From Daedaleopsis sinensis (taxonomy: Eukaryota > Basidiomycota > Agaricomycetes > Polyporales > Polyporaceae), in the NCBI GenBank assembly GCA_033807695.1, contig CM066303.1, positions 992,001 to 1,056,000 of the forward strand: 64,000 bases of DNA, written 5' to 3'. Of the stretch, positions 47,528 to 60,288 are shown piece by piece. A model generated the notes under the pieces. The model saw only the letters and a list, made by a program, of their open reading frames with translations. It searched no databases and was not told the origin of the DNA. The translations under genes and the position numbers were made by a program. Every line of letters starts with the position of its first letter. Within the stretch, counting starts at the first letter, position 1.

Positions 47528-50500
47528 GGTTGCGGAGGAGTGAGGACAGACAAGTTCGAGTTGGTGGCTGTTGGTGGTCGGAAGTCAACCAAGATGGCGC
47601 CCGATTCGATATGTGCCATGGGTGGCGGTCGACGGGTCGAGTGCGAGGGCGAGTGCGCGCGAGTGCTCAGCGGCCACGGTGGTGGTGCCAGCTCACTGCC
47701 AGTGCTCTCGAGCTCACGACGGCTGAGTGCAAGCACGATTCTCGGGCGTCTCCCACGCCATGACGCGCGCCGATCGCTCCTCCTCCTCCGATCGCGCCCC
47801 TCCAGGACCGACGTCGACGTCACGAAAGACGTCCTCGCTCGACTCGCCCTCTGCTCCTCCTATCGTGCTCGCTCTGTGCCAGCTCGAATGCGCTCTCGAG
47901 CTGCCGCTCTGCGACTCTGGCCGTCGACTCCCGCCGCGAGCAGTCAGCGCTTGAGCCTCCGCGTCGAGTCCAGTCCCACCTCCCCGTCCCCGGCCCGTGC
48001 CCCTCCCGCACACAACGACAAACGTACCGTCTGGAATCCTACCTGCACAAGGGTGTATACACCGCACAAGGGTGTATACACCGCACAAGGGTGTATACAC
48101 CGCACAAGGGTGTATACACCGCACAAGCGCGTATGCGCGTACTACAGGTGCACCAGCGGGTGTGCGTACGTGTCCCCACGAGTAAAGAAGCTCGTAACAG
48201 GTACGCAGGATCGTAGTCCACTCGTGCTCCATACATCTCACTTGTACCTACAGCGACACCCCCCAGAATCTCCCCCAAACGCCTCGGAGACGCGCGCGCT
48301 TATCCTCGCCTCCTTGACCTCCGACCACCACCATCCCCGCCGACGCCTCGCCAGAATAGCTCGGGACGGGCCTGGAACGAACGGAAATGGTGAGTGCACT
48401 GACCCGCTGGTTATGGAGGTGTACGTACCATGCAGACATGCTTCTATGTGCATCGTAAACTCCGTTTGCCCTGCGGACGGTACCTCCCCACGAGTGGATC
48501 CGGACGCGTACCATCCACGAATCCGAAGCGTCTCGCACGAGCCACGGACCGTGCGAGACGCGTCGGATCGATGTGCGCAGTTCTGCCCGCGGACGACTTT
48601 CCTCGCCCCCACTTCTCGTCGACGGCGCGGGCCGCAATCAGCAGGTATGTCTCTTCCTCCGCCTCATTCGAGCACAGATACTCGTCGGATGTACCGCACG
48701 CGTGTGCGGGTCCGCCTCGCGACGTCTCGTCGAGGCGCAGGCCGTACGTTCTGAGCACAGACAAGGTGCGTCGCCGGCTCCACTGCGCCATCTCGTCGAC
48801 CCGCATGGGACTCGATCTCCCCAAAGGATGGTACAGACAATCCACAGACAGTACGTCGCCGCAGGGCTACGCCATCGGAGGCATCCCATCGACGCACATC
48901 TGAGGCCTCAGAAGCGACGTGACTAGATCTGCCCGCGGACTCCATCCCTGTCCAACGTCCACATCCTCGCGGCGAGTGGCACGCACTGACCTGCGCTAAC
49001 TCCAATCCCGCAGATCGTCCGGAACATCCGAGTGACGTGAGCTGCGCCCACTCCGAAATGGGTTCGCGCTAGGTTCACGCTCATGTCACGTCAGAGGGCG
49101 TGCCGCACACGCGACACCGCTACGAGCGGAAGCCTCGCAGGTATCACGACCTCACACGCCTCTTGTCGGCGTCCGGATGACAGGAAAAGACACAGGCAGA
49201 CGACGTACCGTGCAAGGCTCCCGCTTCCATTCGGAACGCGTGGATCAGCATCCTCAGCGCGGTCTCGTCTTGAGACTACGGGAAACGGAGCCGGAGCAGT
49301 GAGGCGTCGGGGTCGCCATGGACGCGGCCGGCTCCTGCGTTCTATCGACGCACGCGGGTGAGCTCTCGTTCCTCCAGAGTGCCGGACACGTACCATGCCC
49401 GGCGGGCCGTGTCCTCGAGTGCACGCCGAAGCGGCTCGGTCGCGACGAGAGGCGTCGGGCGAGAGGCGGGAGAAGGGGGGGGGCGGCCAGTGGGCAGACA
49501 GACGAGGATGGGAGAGAAGCGAACGAAACCCAGGAGTTGCGACGGTGTCATGAGCGGACAAAGAGACGCAAACGGACGCAGTCGCACGGTGGCCACACGA
49601 ACTACGCGGGGGCGGCGTACCAAATCACGCTTCTGCACCCCGGAAACCGGGGGCGTGGCCATGGAACGTACCGACACTGTCGCTAACGTCGTGTTCGACG
49701 TCTCGCTCTTTGCTCCCCGTGCTCTCGTTCTCCCGTCTGCGCCGCTGATTAGCATGCCTTCTTGCAGGTTTGAACTCTTGCGTTGCGAGACTGCTCGTGC
49801 TCTGGAGCACTGCCAGTCAGTCCGCTCATGGCAAGGTTCGTTGGAGCCTACGCTTAGCCAGTCATATCGGAGTTGGTACGCTGATCATATTACTCCAGCC
49901 GACGCGAGGTGATCGCCATGTAACCCTGAACGGAACATGCCGTCGCGCGGGACACTCTCACGAATGCACACCACGAATGTAAGTAGCCTTTAATGTCTCG
50001 AGCGAACGTCCCCGCATTCCGGTGCTGGCCTATGCGCAGGCCTGAAAGCTTGCGAAGTGAGCAGTGGGAGTGCGCCCTGGGAGACAACGTCCCGGACGGC
50101 GGATAGCCTCGGATTGTCTGAGCGGGTACGCTGATGTGCAATACAGTTCTCCAGCCGACGCGAAAGGATTCAAACTCAGGGTGGACAGGGCCGCCGCGCC
50201 CAGGAGACGGTCCTTCGGCCGCGGAGCTTGTGGTACCGTAGCTCTGTGTCCCGTCTCGTTGCCCGCCTGCGGACGTCTCCATTCGCCACCACGATGAGCT
50301 CGGTACGGACGGTGCGCCCTGGTGCGCCGCGCTGACGTCCTGCTCCTGCTCCCGCTCTCCCGACGACGACACAGTCACCGCAGGACGTGCAGGATGCGCT
50401 TCGAAACGAACTAATGAAGTTCCGTCCGAGCTCGCACGAAGCGGTATGCGACGCGAACGGACCTCAGGGTTCGTCGCTTGGCGACTCGGAGCCTGCCCTG

Positions 50501-53291
50501 TTTCGGCTTTGTGCCCCCGAGACGTCGCTCGTCGCTCACCACTCTGTCCTCCGAGTCGAGCTCGCCCGCATCGACCGAAGCTGTGACTGCGAGCGAGCTG
50601 GGACGTCGTGACCCAGCGGGTACTGTAGGACGGCCCCGCTGTGGTGCCCACTGCATCCGCGTTGGGTCTCGGTCCCCACACCGTAGACACAACAGATCTA
50701 TCCTAACCGACCCAGGTCGTCGGACAGATCTCATCAGGTGGAGTCCTGAGCCTGAGATCACATCGTCGGCTACAAGGTATGTACTGAATCTGGCTCGGAT
50801 CTTGCTGACGGCGGTCGCTCCGACTCCTCGCAGCTGCAGTGCTAGTACCCGAACATTCACTTGCTGCGCATGCTTCTTACATCCTGCAGCGACATGTCAA
50901 CGAGGTCGTAGACAGCTCAGGAGTCCCGTGCACGGCTCAGGTAAGTAGATACATCGAGAGGACCACAGGTGAGGGAGTGTGGTACTCAGCTTCTCACCAC
51001 TGGTGAGCACCGCCCTTGTTTCACCGTCATTTCTCCAGCTGCGGACGCCACGAGATAATTAACCATCGGCTAACTAGCGAGCAGGCTCTTGTCCTGCCAG
51101 TGCACTTTCGCAACTTGCTCGACTCATCAAGCTCTCAAGTCCTTGCCGTGGTCGAGCTCGAGGACATGACGTGCAGGCACTACTAACGCAAGCGTGCGCT
51201 GGACGAGGAGAAAGAGGACGAGCATGACGACCTCCGAACACATGCTGCGAGCTCTTGGCGACCGTGCGGCGGCCCAGCTCTCCAGTCGGTTAGCTGGAGC
51301 CGACCCTGAGTGGGCGGTCGCTCGTCTGACCGATCGTGTGTATGTACAGTACATATCATCTTCCGAGCGCGGTGGAGGCCGTCTGCCGCTGTCGTGCGAT
51401 TCTGCAGGATTCTGCTGACAGCCTAGTACTTTGCAGCACTGCGTCACGGCCAGCATGGAGGGCGACCCAGGGGCGACCTCTATAGTCCATGAGCACAGTG
51501 CACGAAGCCGCAAGCTCGCCGTCGAACGTGCTATGAAGGTACGTTACCTCAAATTCGAGTGTCATGATGCTCTTGAAGGGCTGACGAGAAATTTCAGATT
51601 AATTGCATAGCGGCTAGTAGTCGGTCGTCACCTGTGTGCCACTAGTTGATAAGCGCGATCAGTCGACGGTAAGTACGCTCGTCCGATACTCGCATGACCC
51701 CACCCGCAATTCCGTGGGGATTGTTTCGTGCATGGATCACGGCGAGTCATATAAAAGGTACTAGAAATCTGTGCGGGTCCCGCATCTCTCGCACCCTCTT
51801 CCACATGTCCCTCTTCCACTCACCCTGCTCTCACCTCCCGGCCGGCCCGTACTTATGTCGCCTGCCGTCTGTCCCATCTCACATTGCACCCCTTGCAGCT
51901 GCTCGTAAGAACGAGCCGCCACACTGAGCCTCGGAACATGGTACGTCCATCCCCGGTTGACCTTGAACATGATCTCATGTCATTCACTACATAGTCTGTC
52001 CATTCACGCGCGACCGCCTGCATCACTCACGCGACTGTCATGCTGTCGGCCCGTGGTCTGCCTTCGGGCAGGTTCCGACCGTTATCCCCCGCGGCACATA
52101 AGTCGGCGGCTCTCGAACGGCAACATGGTATGTCACTTCACTGTTTGGCGAGATCCGAGGCTGATTGTGTCCGTGTTAGTCACTCGGTCAGCTGTCCGAC
52201 GTTCTCGCCTGACAGGCTGAGACTCTCACGCGGATGTCCGCTGGGCGCCCTGTCTCGATATCCTCGAGCAGCTTTGCGTTCTCCTCCTCGAGCCCGCGGA
52301 TGTCAAATGCCTGCGCGAGATTTTGCGCCTCGAGGTCCTTGATCTTTGTCTGCAGCTCGCGTGTCTTCCGCACGTCGGTTCGGAGCGCTCATGGTTGCGC
52401 GGGAGGGTAGGGTAGTGATAGAGGGGCAGTATATTGCGCTGTAGTAGTACGTATGCACCTTGACTCGGTAGTCTGAGTGAGCTTGAATGTCTTGGTGATA
52501 CGTAGTAGTAAATACGCCGAAGTACAGGATGGATAGGCAATATATCTTTGTGCTATCGAAACTACTAGGGCGGCACGGAAACACACCTGACCGCCGAGTC
52601 CGATGAGTCGATCGGGTCGTGGTACTGCTCATGCTCAAATACGACTCCCAGCGAGGAGTGCGAGGATCCGCAGCAGGTTGGGTAGGTACTGGACAGGTGA
52701 TGGGCTCGGGTTGAATATGTTTATTCCTTCAGCTGCTGGTTCTTTGTGTCTGGCGACGCGAACACGAGTCCACTGTGGCGCATCGCGCGACTACCACAAA
52801 GCACACTGGACAGAGTCGACTCTGCGACGGCACTCACACATACCCAAGTGAGCATGGACGTGTACTATGGCTGCTGCCGCCTGTGCCATACGTTGCTGCT
52901 CTATTCGTATGCGCTCCTGCATCAGGTACTGCTGGTTCATCATCTGCACAACCTGCAGCCCTCCCCGGCTGTCGTATACTTAGATGCGATGAGCTGCGAG
53001 TGATGGAGGGGCCCGGAAGTTGGATTGTGCAGCACGCGCGGCGGCGCGGGACCAAACTCCTGCCACGGGCTTGTAGCTTCGTAGCTTCCAATCTCGATGA
53101 CATTGAGTCGAGGGCAGAAGCAATTCTGACACCGCATTCATGTGTCTCAATGCTGTCCTCGAGCGGGGATTTCCAGTGGCACTGTCGTAGTGTACGTGGT
53201 CATGTTGCGGAACTGAATGCATAGTACGGACTCGTTGTCCAGCACTTCTCTCGAGCACCGCACGCTACCATACGTGAACGTCGTGAGGTGA
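47528..53291. other. unit B spacer
   Basis: Counterpart of the unit A spacer without the TIR element and the 0.77-kb segment. A long plus-strand open frame (47540-48754) runs antisense to UBE2S exon 1 and through the minisatellite and is not considered a gene. Confidence 0.4.
48045..48120. repeat. 19-bp minisatellite in unit B, four units
   Basis: Four identical units of GCACAAGGGTGTATACACC. Unit A has five, of two alternating types. Confidence 0.9.
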
Positions 53292-54775
53292 GAGATGGCA
53301 GCATGTTGAGTATGATAGTAACAGGGCATACATGACGATACGATCAAATCCTATGTACCTAGCTTTCGCAGTCACAGAGCGACTGCAAGTAATCGCCTAG
53401 ACGTACAACACCTGGCTTGCGGGTCCATCACATATATACATACTTCCCCCTACCCGCGTGGAAGATAGGCGACGCGCGCCGATCCGAGAGGCAACTTGCG
53501 CTCTGATGCGCTCCGGGGCACCACGCTAGGCATACACGGAAGAAGGTCGTCACAGCCGCTTGAGCGCCTTCTTGCGCTTCTCGCCCCCGGCCCCAGCGGA
53601 GACGGCTGTGCGCTTGACGGCCTTTGTGCCTCCGCCGGTGGTAGCCTGTACGCCCACCGCCACGTTCGAGTCTGCTGTCCCGAGCGGAGACGGCGATACG
53701 TGGCGCTCGCGCTCCTTCGTGGGGGCTCCTTTCTCCGGTGTTGTGAGAGAGGAGGCAGGTGGTGATGTCGAGTACGTGTTGGGAGTGGATGGATGCAGTG
53801 GTTGCGACGAGACGGCGGGGACTGGGGACGACTTGGATGAGGGAGCGGATTTACTCGCTGGCGCCGGAGCAGGTGTGGTGGAGGGCGCTGGAGGTGTGGA
53901 GGACGAAGAAGGCGCTGGCGCTGGGGTGGAAGAGGTAGAGGGTTCGGACGACGTATCTGGTTTCGATGGTGTGTTGAACTCCGCCGGTCGTACCTGAGAA
54001 GCAGTCTTGAGGAAGCGAGTTAGTCTAGTAGTAGGAGAGAACACACCTTTGGTGTTGCATGCACGCTCGTTATGAGCCGTGCGCGGTCGCAATAGCTATT
54101 GTAGTCCTCCAACAATAGCTTTCCGGCCTCCTCGTCCAACGCAGACTCCGGGTTTGGGTAGATAAGGAGGCATTTGACCGTCACCAGTATGTGCCCGATC
54201 CCATAGGAGGATTTCCAGTCCTTCTTGAGAGTGTTCACGCAAATCTCGCCCGCCGTGGACACGTTCGGGTGGAATATCTTGGTGGCGAACCAGCCTTTTT
54301 AATCATGACGGAGTGCTGTCAGCTTCGTAGATGGAAGAGCTGAGACAAAGTGAGATACGTACATTTCGGCGGAGCTGCGGGGAACTCCTCAGTGAAGCTG
54401 AACCTAACCCTGAAATAGCCACCTGCATAAGGCGTGCCCTCTGCGGGTCGACGCGTCAGCCGCGTGCCAGAGTATCGCAATTCGCTCAGAACAGCTCACC
54501 AGGTCCCTCGACGATGCCTGTCACGTCCAGCATGTTGTCTTCGTTGACGACGCGTATACCGTCAGGTGGGTTGGTTCGAAGTTCGTTCAGCTCGCGCATG
54601 AGGCGGCGGAGGACAGTGGAGGGGACAGACTATGCAGCAAAGAGTTGAGCAAGTGTCAAACGATGCTGCTCGAGGACATACCATGGTTGCGGAGGAGTGA
54701 GGACAAGTTCGAGGACAAGTTCGAGTTGGTGGCTGTTGGTGGTCGGAAGTCAACCAAGATGGCGCCCGATTCGAT
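53292..54775. repeat. tandem unit C (partial, 1.48 kb)
   Basis: Contains only UBE2S copy C and about 90 bp of 5' flank. Homology to units A and B ends at about 54775, after which the sequence is the unique 5' flank of adenylosuccinate lyase. Confidence 0.92.
53550..54684 (-). CDS. UBE2S: UBE2S-type ubiquitin-conjugating enzyme, copy C
   Basis: Third complete copy with the same exons; 300 residues. One Val codon is lost from the RVVV run early in the protein (exon 2), and the long-linker form of copy B is kept. The start codon is at 54682-54684. Its upstream region is different from copies A and B: a GGACAAGTTCGA duplication at about 54700-54725, then unique sequence shared as a divergent promoter with adenylosuccinate lyase (about 590 bp between start codons). 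This neighbourhood suggests C holds the ancestral position; that is an inference. Confidence 0.93.
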
Positions 54776-55275
54776 CTCCGACGCAGCTCTCCTCCCGCGT
54801 CACTCGGGTCACACATTTCAACGCTCATTGTCACATTCTACCAAACACTTGGAGTCTGAGAGTACCTACGAAGCGTCACGAGACTATATATCGGCCCAGC
54901 TGTGATAGTTCACGTTCTAGACTAGAGCTTCAAATCTATAAGGGCCATTGAAGCCAATAGTGCTAGTTCGATGGTCCGGGATTCACCTGAGCGGGGTACG
55001 AATCGTCGACAAGGGTTAGGCACAAATCCATATGCATATGAAGATCACTCAAGGGGTAGGAGGAGTTAAAAAGCCTTTCTGTGTCCCACTAGCTACCCTC
55101 TGCAATCCCAAGCTGAGAGCTAGTGTACCTATCGACTTTTCCACTGAGCGTGACACATGCGTGACACCCGGTCACTTGAAAAATGAGATAAGCCCGGGGA
55201 AGATCGGCTAGATTACCTTGAACTTGTACCACCTCCACCTCCACTCTTGGTCGCTTATAGCTCATCTCGCACGCT
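54776..55275. promoter_or_regulatory. divergent promoter region of UBE2S copy C and ADSL
   Basis: Unique sequence between the two start codons. CT-rich stretch just before the ADSL start (CACCTCCACCTCCACTC). ACTATATATCGG at about 54883 may act as a TATA-like element; direction unclear. Confidence 0.4.
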
Positions 55276-57245
55276 ATGGAAGCTTTTGACACGTACCAAA
55301 CGCCTCTCTCAAGGTTTCTGTTCAGCAATTTCATTCATGCGATGCGGACATCCTGATATCGACGCAGCCGGTATGCGAGCAAGGAGATGGCCCACCTGTT
55401 CTCTCCGGCCGTGCGTATTCATCGCATTCGGGATGGGTCCTACTCTAAAACCCTTACAGAACCGTTTCCATACTTGGAGGAAGCTGTGGTTGAACCTCGC
55501 GATTGCGGAGAAGGAGCTCGGCCTGCCCGTCTCGGACGAGGCTATCGAGCAGATGAAAGCGAATCTAGTACGTTCCTCTCTCTCTTGCCACTTCGAATAT
55601 GTACGCACTCGTCATGGCCAACGCCTTCTCGACTGCTCTGTGATCAGCACCTCGATGTTCAGCAGTTCGACATTGCTGCCGCAGAAGAAAAGAAGAGGCG
55701 CCATGATGTTATGGCTCACGTTCATACCTTCGGTCAAGTCGCACCTGCCGCTGCAGGCATTATCCAGTGCGTACTCATACTACATCTCGTGATTTCATTC
55801 TCATACGAATATGCGCAGCTTGGGCGCGACATCGTGTTACGTCACTGAGTACGCACTCATGCCGGTCAACATCGTGGCGGAAGCTAATAGTTCCATGTAG
55901 TAACGCGGACCTGATCTTCATTCGCGAAGCACTCACGCTTCTCCTTCAAAAGCTGGCTGTCGTTATAGACCGCTTCTCCGTTTTTGCAAACCAGTATCGC
56001 GACCTGCCGACACTCGGTTTCACTCACTTCCAGCCAGCGCAGCTGACAACTGTCGGGAAGCGCACGACACTCTGGCTACAGGTACGTAGTTCGTCGCATA
56101 GGTGCGTTATCCAGTTCTCACCGAAAATTGTTATAGGAGTTACTCTGGGATCTGCGTAACATCAAACGCGCCCGCGATGACCTTGGCTTCCGCGGTGTGA
56201 AGGGTACCACAGGTACTCAGGCCAGCTTCCTGGCTCTATTTGATGGCGACCATGACAAAGTAAAGTCACCTCACCATCGTGACGCGTGCGATTCTCATGA
56301 CGGCATCCATAGGTCGAAGAACTCGATCGCCGTGTCACTACTCTCTCCGGGTTTGGCTACGCGTACCCAGTCACGTCCCAGACATACTCCAGGAAAATCG
56401 ACGTGGACGTCCTTGCGCCTCTTGCGAGTTTCGGAGCTACTGCCCACAAACTTGCGACGGATCTTCGTCTTCTTGCCAATCTCAAGGTTCGTTATCGATC
56501 ACTCTCTTGCATGACCTAAACTCGTAACCCGTTCATGTGTGCACCTCAGGAAGTGGAAGAACCCTTCGAGTCCACTCAAATTGGGTCCTCCGCTATGGCC
56601 TACAAGCGTAACCCGATGCGCTCGGAACGCATATGCAGTCTCGCCCGCCACCTGATGGTGCTCCAACAGAACGCACTGAATACCGCGAGTGTGCAATGGT
56701 TCGAGCGCACGCTGGATGACAGCGCGAACCGCCGAATCACTCTTCCCGAGGCATTCCTCACCGCGGATATAGTCCTGACGACACTCCAGAATGTCTCCGA
56801 AGGCCTGGTCGTGTACCCGAAGGTCATTGCGCGCCGCATCGCACAGGAGCTGCCGTTCATGGCCACGGAGAACATCATCATGGCAATCGTGAAGGCTGGT
56901 GGGGACAGACAGGAGGCGCACGAGAAAATCCGCGTACGAGCTCCTGTGCCTGCGTGACGGAGGCAAAAAACCACTTAACACAATTCACAGGTCCTCTCCC
57001 AAGAAGCGGCGCACCAAGTGAAGCAGCTTGGACTGGAGAACGACTTGATCGAACGCGTCAAGAAGGACCCGTACTTCGACCCCATCAAGGACCAGCTCGA
57101 CGCGCTGCTGGACCCGAAGAGCTTCATCGGGCGTGCCCCGGAGCAGGTTGACAGATTCCTCGCCGATTGGGTAAAGCCGGCGCTCGCGGACGAGGAGCTG
57201 CAGGGAGCGCTGGGTAAAGCAGGAAAGGCGGAGCTGAACGTGTAG
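55276..57245 (+). CDS. ADE13: adenylosuccinate lyase
   Basis: About nine exons with introns of about 50-80 bp. Starting at ATG 55276, the protein reads [68 protein letters not shown] (catalytic His region), [16 protein letters not shown], and the flexible signature loop [16 protein letters not shown] (catalytic Ser). It then runs through [20 protein letters not shown] to a stop at 57243-57245. The enzyme removes fumarate from adenylosuccinate and from SAICAR in purine synthesis. The gene looks intact and is a clear housekeeping anchor next to the tandem array. Confidence 0.92.
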
Positions 57246-57734
57246 ACGCAAGAGGGCGGTGCAAAGCAGGGAGGTGGCTGTCTGAGCTCATGGGAAGAAG
57301 GTAAAACGTGTGTACTGCATAGATGCGCGAAATGCGCCCCGAGTGCTACCCCTAGCACTGTGGATATTCCCATTGTCGAGGGTGATTCTCTCAAGGGCAT
57401 GTGTCGCAAGCAAGGTATGTGTCAGTTAAACCCGGAAAGTGCTCAGATGTTCTCCGCCTGCGCGTCGTCTTGGAATCAAGAGGATGTGTAGAAGGGTGCC
57501 AGTATTTGTGCCCAGGTATTGAAACCACGTTGTGAACGCGTGTTCGCCTTCAACGCTGTAAACACGCCGCACGGGCCTGCGTACTTATAGCGTGCAGCGA
57601 TCCGCAAACACTCCGATTCTCAACATCCAACAGACCACCTTACCCCTGTCACTGTCGTAGAGGCACAGGTGAGCCTGACCCTTCCCCCACTACTGTGTCA
57701 TGGATTTGTTAATGCATCCGCAGTACGATATCTA
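57246..57734. other. intergenic
   Basis: 3' flank of ADSL and 5' flank of the HET gene. A possible 5' UTR intron (GTGAGC at about 57669 to CGCAG at 57723) precedes the chosen start codon. Confidence 0.4.
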
Positions 57735-59981
57735 ATGTGGCTCCTTCGAACCGATCGCGCTGAACTCCAGTTCTTCGCCTCGCCAGAGATTGTTCCTGCA
57801 CCAGGCTTCGCCATATTCTCTCACGTCTGGGGCGACGACGAGCAGTCTTTCCAGAGGACTGAGGCACTCCGCGTACAATGCTCCACGACCGGAGAGAACC
57901 CACGCGACCTCGCATCGGAGAAGATCAAGAAGACCTGCGAGCTTGCAGAGCAGCATGGCTACAGGTGGCTTTGGCTCGATACCTGCTGCATCGACAAGAC
58001 GAGCAATGCGGAGATCTCTGAAGCCATCAACTCGATGTTCTACTACTACTCCGTTGCGGCCGTTTGCTATGTCTATCTCCGAGACGTCCCGCTTTCGACC
58101 GAGGACGACATCACAGATCTATTCTACATACGACGGCGTGTGCGGAATCGGAGCCGTCGGTTCTCTACGCTCAGCAGAAACCTGACACTCCCCTCAGACG
58201 ATAAACGTATGAGCAGACGTATGAGCAGGATCACAGACATCTCCGCCGTCATCCTCCACGGGTTGGACTTGGACGTTCTCAAACACTCGCGCGAGAGTAG
58301 CAAGGGCGCAATGTCAGGACTCGCCCGTGCGTTCGCGCTCAGCAAGTGGCACAGGCGCGGATGGACACTTCCGGAGCTCATCGCACCCCGGAACGTCCTT
58401 TTCCTCTCGCAATCCTGGGATATCCTCGGCTCCAAGGCCGACTTCGCCGTCTCCCTCGAACACATCACCGGCATCCCGGCGGCAGTCCTGCGCACCGAGG
58501 AGCACTGCGGCAACTTCAGCGTCGCCCAGCGCATGTCCTGGGCCGCGAACCGCGCCACGACCCGTCTCGAAGACGAGGCGTACTGTCTACTCGGAATATT
58601 CGGCGTCCACATGCCGATCCTCTACGGCGAGGGGAGGCACGCGTTCCGGCGACTACAAGAGGAGATAGTGAAGCAGTCAGCAGACACTAGTCTCTTCGCT
58701 TGGGGACTGTCCGTTCGGGTAGACGACGGCGAAGAGAGGTCTGTAGCTCTATGGGAAGCTTGTCGGGGGCCATCTATGTTGACACTGCGTCCCTTGTTCC
58801 CAGAAATCCCTACCTCCTGGCACCTTCACCGTCGGCTTTCGGATCACAGTGCAGCCGTGTGCGATTCACGCCTCCGACTCCCCGCGAGCCGCCCCGCCCA
58901 AAAGGACTCGCGAAGCTGGTAAGCGGTCTTGATACGAGAAGCGTCAGTTCTTGTTGACAGAGACTCCGTGCACCAGAAAGCGATCCTGCGCGGCGAACGC
59001 GTGAGGCAACGGGACTCCCACGGGATAATGTCTTTCTCCTTCACACCTCATGGAGTCGTAGCTCGTATCCCCATCAGCCAGAGAGTCTACGATCACGTCT
59101 TCTGGGACCTGGCTTGCTCTGAAGACTCGTTGTCACCGGATGTCGCCCCTCTCAAGCTCTTCGTGATACTAGCTCCCTCGCCTCGTCAAAGCCCCGATCC
59201 CGCCAGGCCGTCATATCTTTGCAAAGGTATCTGCCGTGAATCAACCCTTCCCGATCAGGCGCGACGGTCCTTGCATGCGGCGAAGGGGTGGAAATGGGCA
59301 GAGGTCCTGTTGGAGAACTCTACGGCGGCGGCGACAATCCCTCTGACCCTCACCATCCGGCGGGACATATCACCCATGCTAGCCTTCCACTCCCCATTTC
59401 ACTTCTTACAGATGCATGCTGCGAGTTCTACGCCCGTATACCGTACACGGACGGGCGTGCACCTCGGGGATCGCGTGAACTACCCGAGCGCTGGTATGGA
59501 CATGACGAAGCCAGATTCGGACGACGCGTTGGCGATCTTTCTGCGTTCAGCGGAGGTCACCTCACTCCCGCTCCCGTCCAGCGACAGTGTCCACAAGCCA
59601 TATCTCACAAGATTCTCTCTACAGACACGGTCTGGGCAGATATTCATCCTGAGCCTCGGTCTTTGCCGCGAACTCTCTTCTCAAGACCAGGCTTCGACGC
59701 ATTGGGCACACATACGCCTTCGTAACCCGGGCGAGGCAGAGCCGTCCGCGTCGCTCAGACTCGGTACAAGTGCAAGCATTGCGAGTCATGACTGCGCCAG
59801 CGACCACGTTCACCAATGGCCTGGCCTTACGAAGACATTCCCCATCGCAGCACCGAGCTCTTCCCGTCGTCCGCAGGAGACATTCACTCTTGCATTCAGC
59901 CGATGCCTTGTCAACCCCGCTCATACCCTTGACCTTAAGCTCACAATGTCCGTGCAGGATCATGATACGCACCTCCGGTAG
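57735..59981 (+). CDS. HET-domain protein (HET1), intact
   Basis: Three exons (57735-58738, 58804-58918, 58977-59981) with 65- and 58-bp introns give 707 residues in one frame. HET motifs: GFAIFSHVWGDDEQSFQ, RWLWLDTCCIDKTSNAEISE, WHRRGWTLPELIAPRNVLFL. They are followed by EDEAYCLLGIFGVHMPILYG. Between the second and third motifs it has about 60 extra residues, very basic (RRRVRNRSRRFSTLSR), that HET2 lacks. The C-terminal half matches HET2 (SFSFTPHGVVARIP, LAFHSPFHFLQMH, LAFSRCLVNPAHTLDLKL). Predicted role is non-self recognition or a stress death response, by family only. It converges on the second F-box copy. Confidence 0.88.
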
Positions 59982-60288
59982 GTCCTTCAAGTTCTTCAGC
60001 CAGTAGAGTATTGGCTGATAGTACCAGCAGAATGGCCGCTGATACCGAACTTCGTCCACCACCGTTACCCCACTTGGCGGAGGAAACGTCAGAGGATCTT
60101 ATATAAGGTCGAGGTAGATTTACAGAGAAATCCAAGCTTGCGAAATCAATCCTACACACCGAACCAGAACACCGATATCATAGAGAAACATTGGTCCGGA
60201 CGATTGATTCATGGCCTGCGCGCCCATTATCGATTTATCATCCAATGCGGGTCAGGTATCGTTTTTAGGCCAATACTCCATCGGGATA
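59982..60288. other. short convergent intergenic region
   Basis: Lies between the stop codons of HET1 (plus) and the F-box copy (minus). No gene supported. Confidence 0.5.

Larger units (their letters stand above)
46135..53291. repeat. tandem unit B (7,157 bp)
   Basis: Head-to-tail copy of unit A with high identity. It lacks the TIR element and the 0.77-kb segment, and it differs by many small indels in the spacer. Confidence 0.92.

Noticed and set aside
47540..48754. 404-residue plus-strand open frame in unit B
   Set aside because: It runs antisense to UBE2S exon 1 and through the minisatellite; unit A breaks the frame and composition is repeat-driven.
58715..58760. Apparent frameshift in HET1
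   Set aside because: A 65-bp intron (58739-58803) with branch and acceptor restores the frame, and HET2 has an intron at the matching place.
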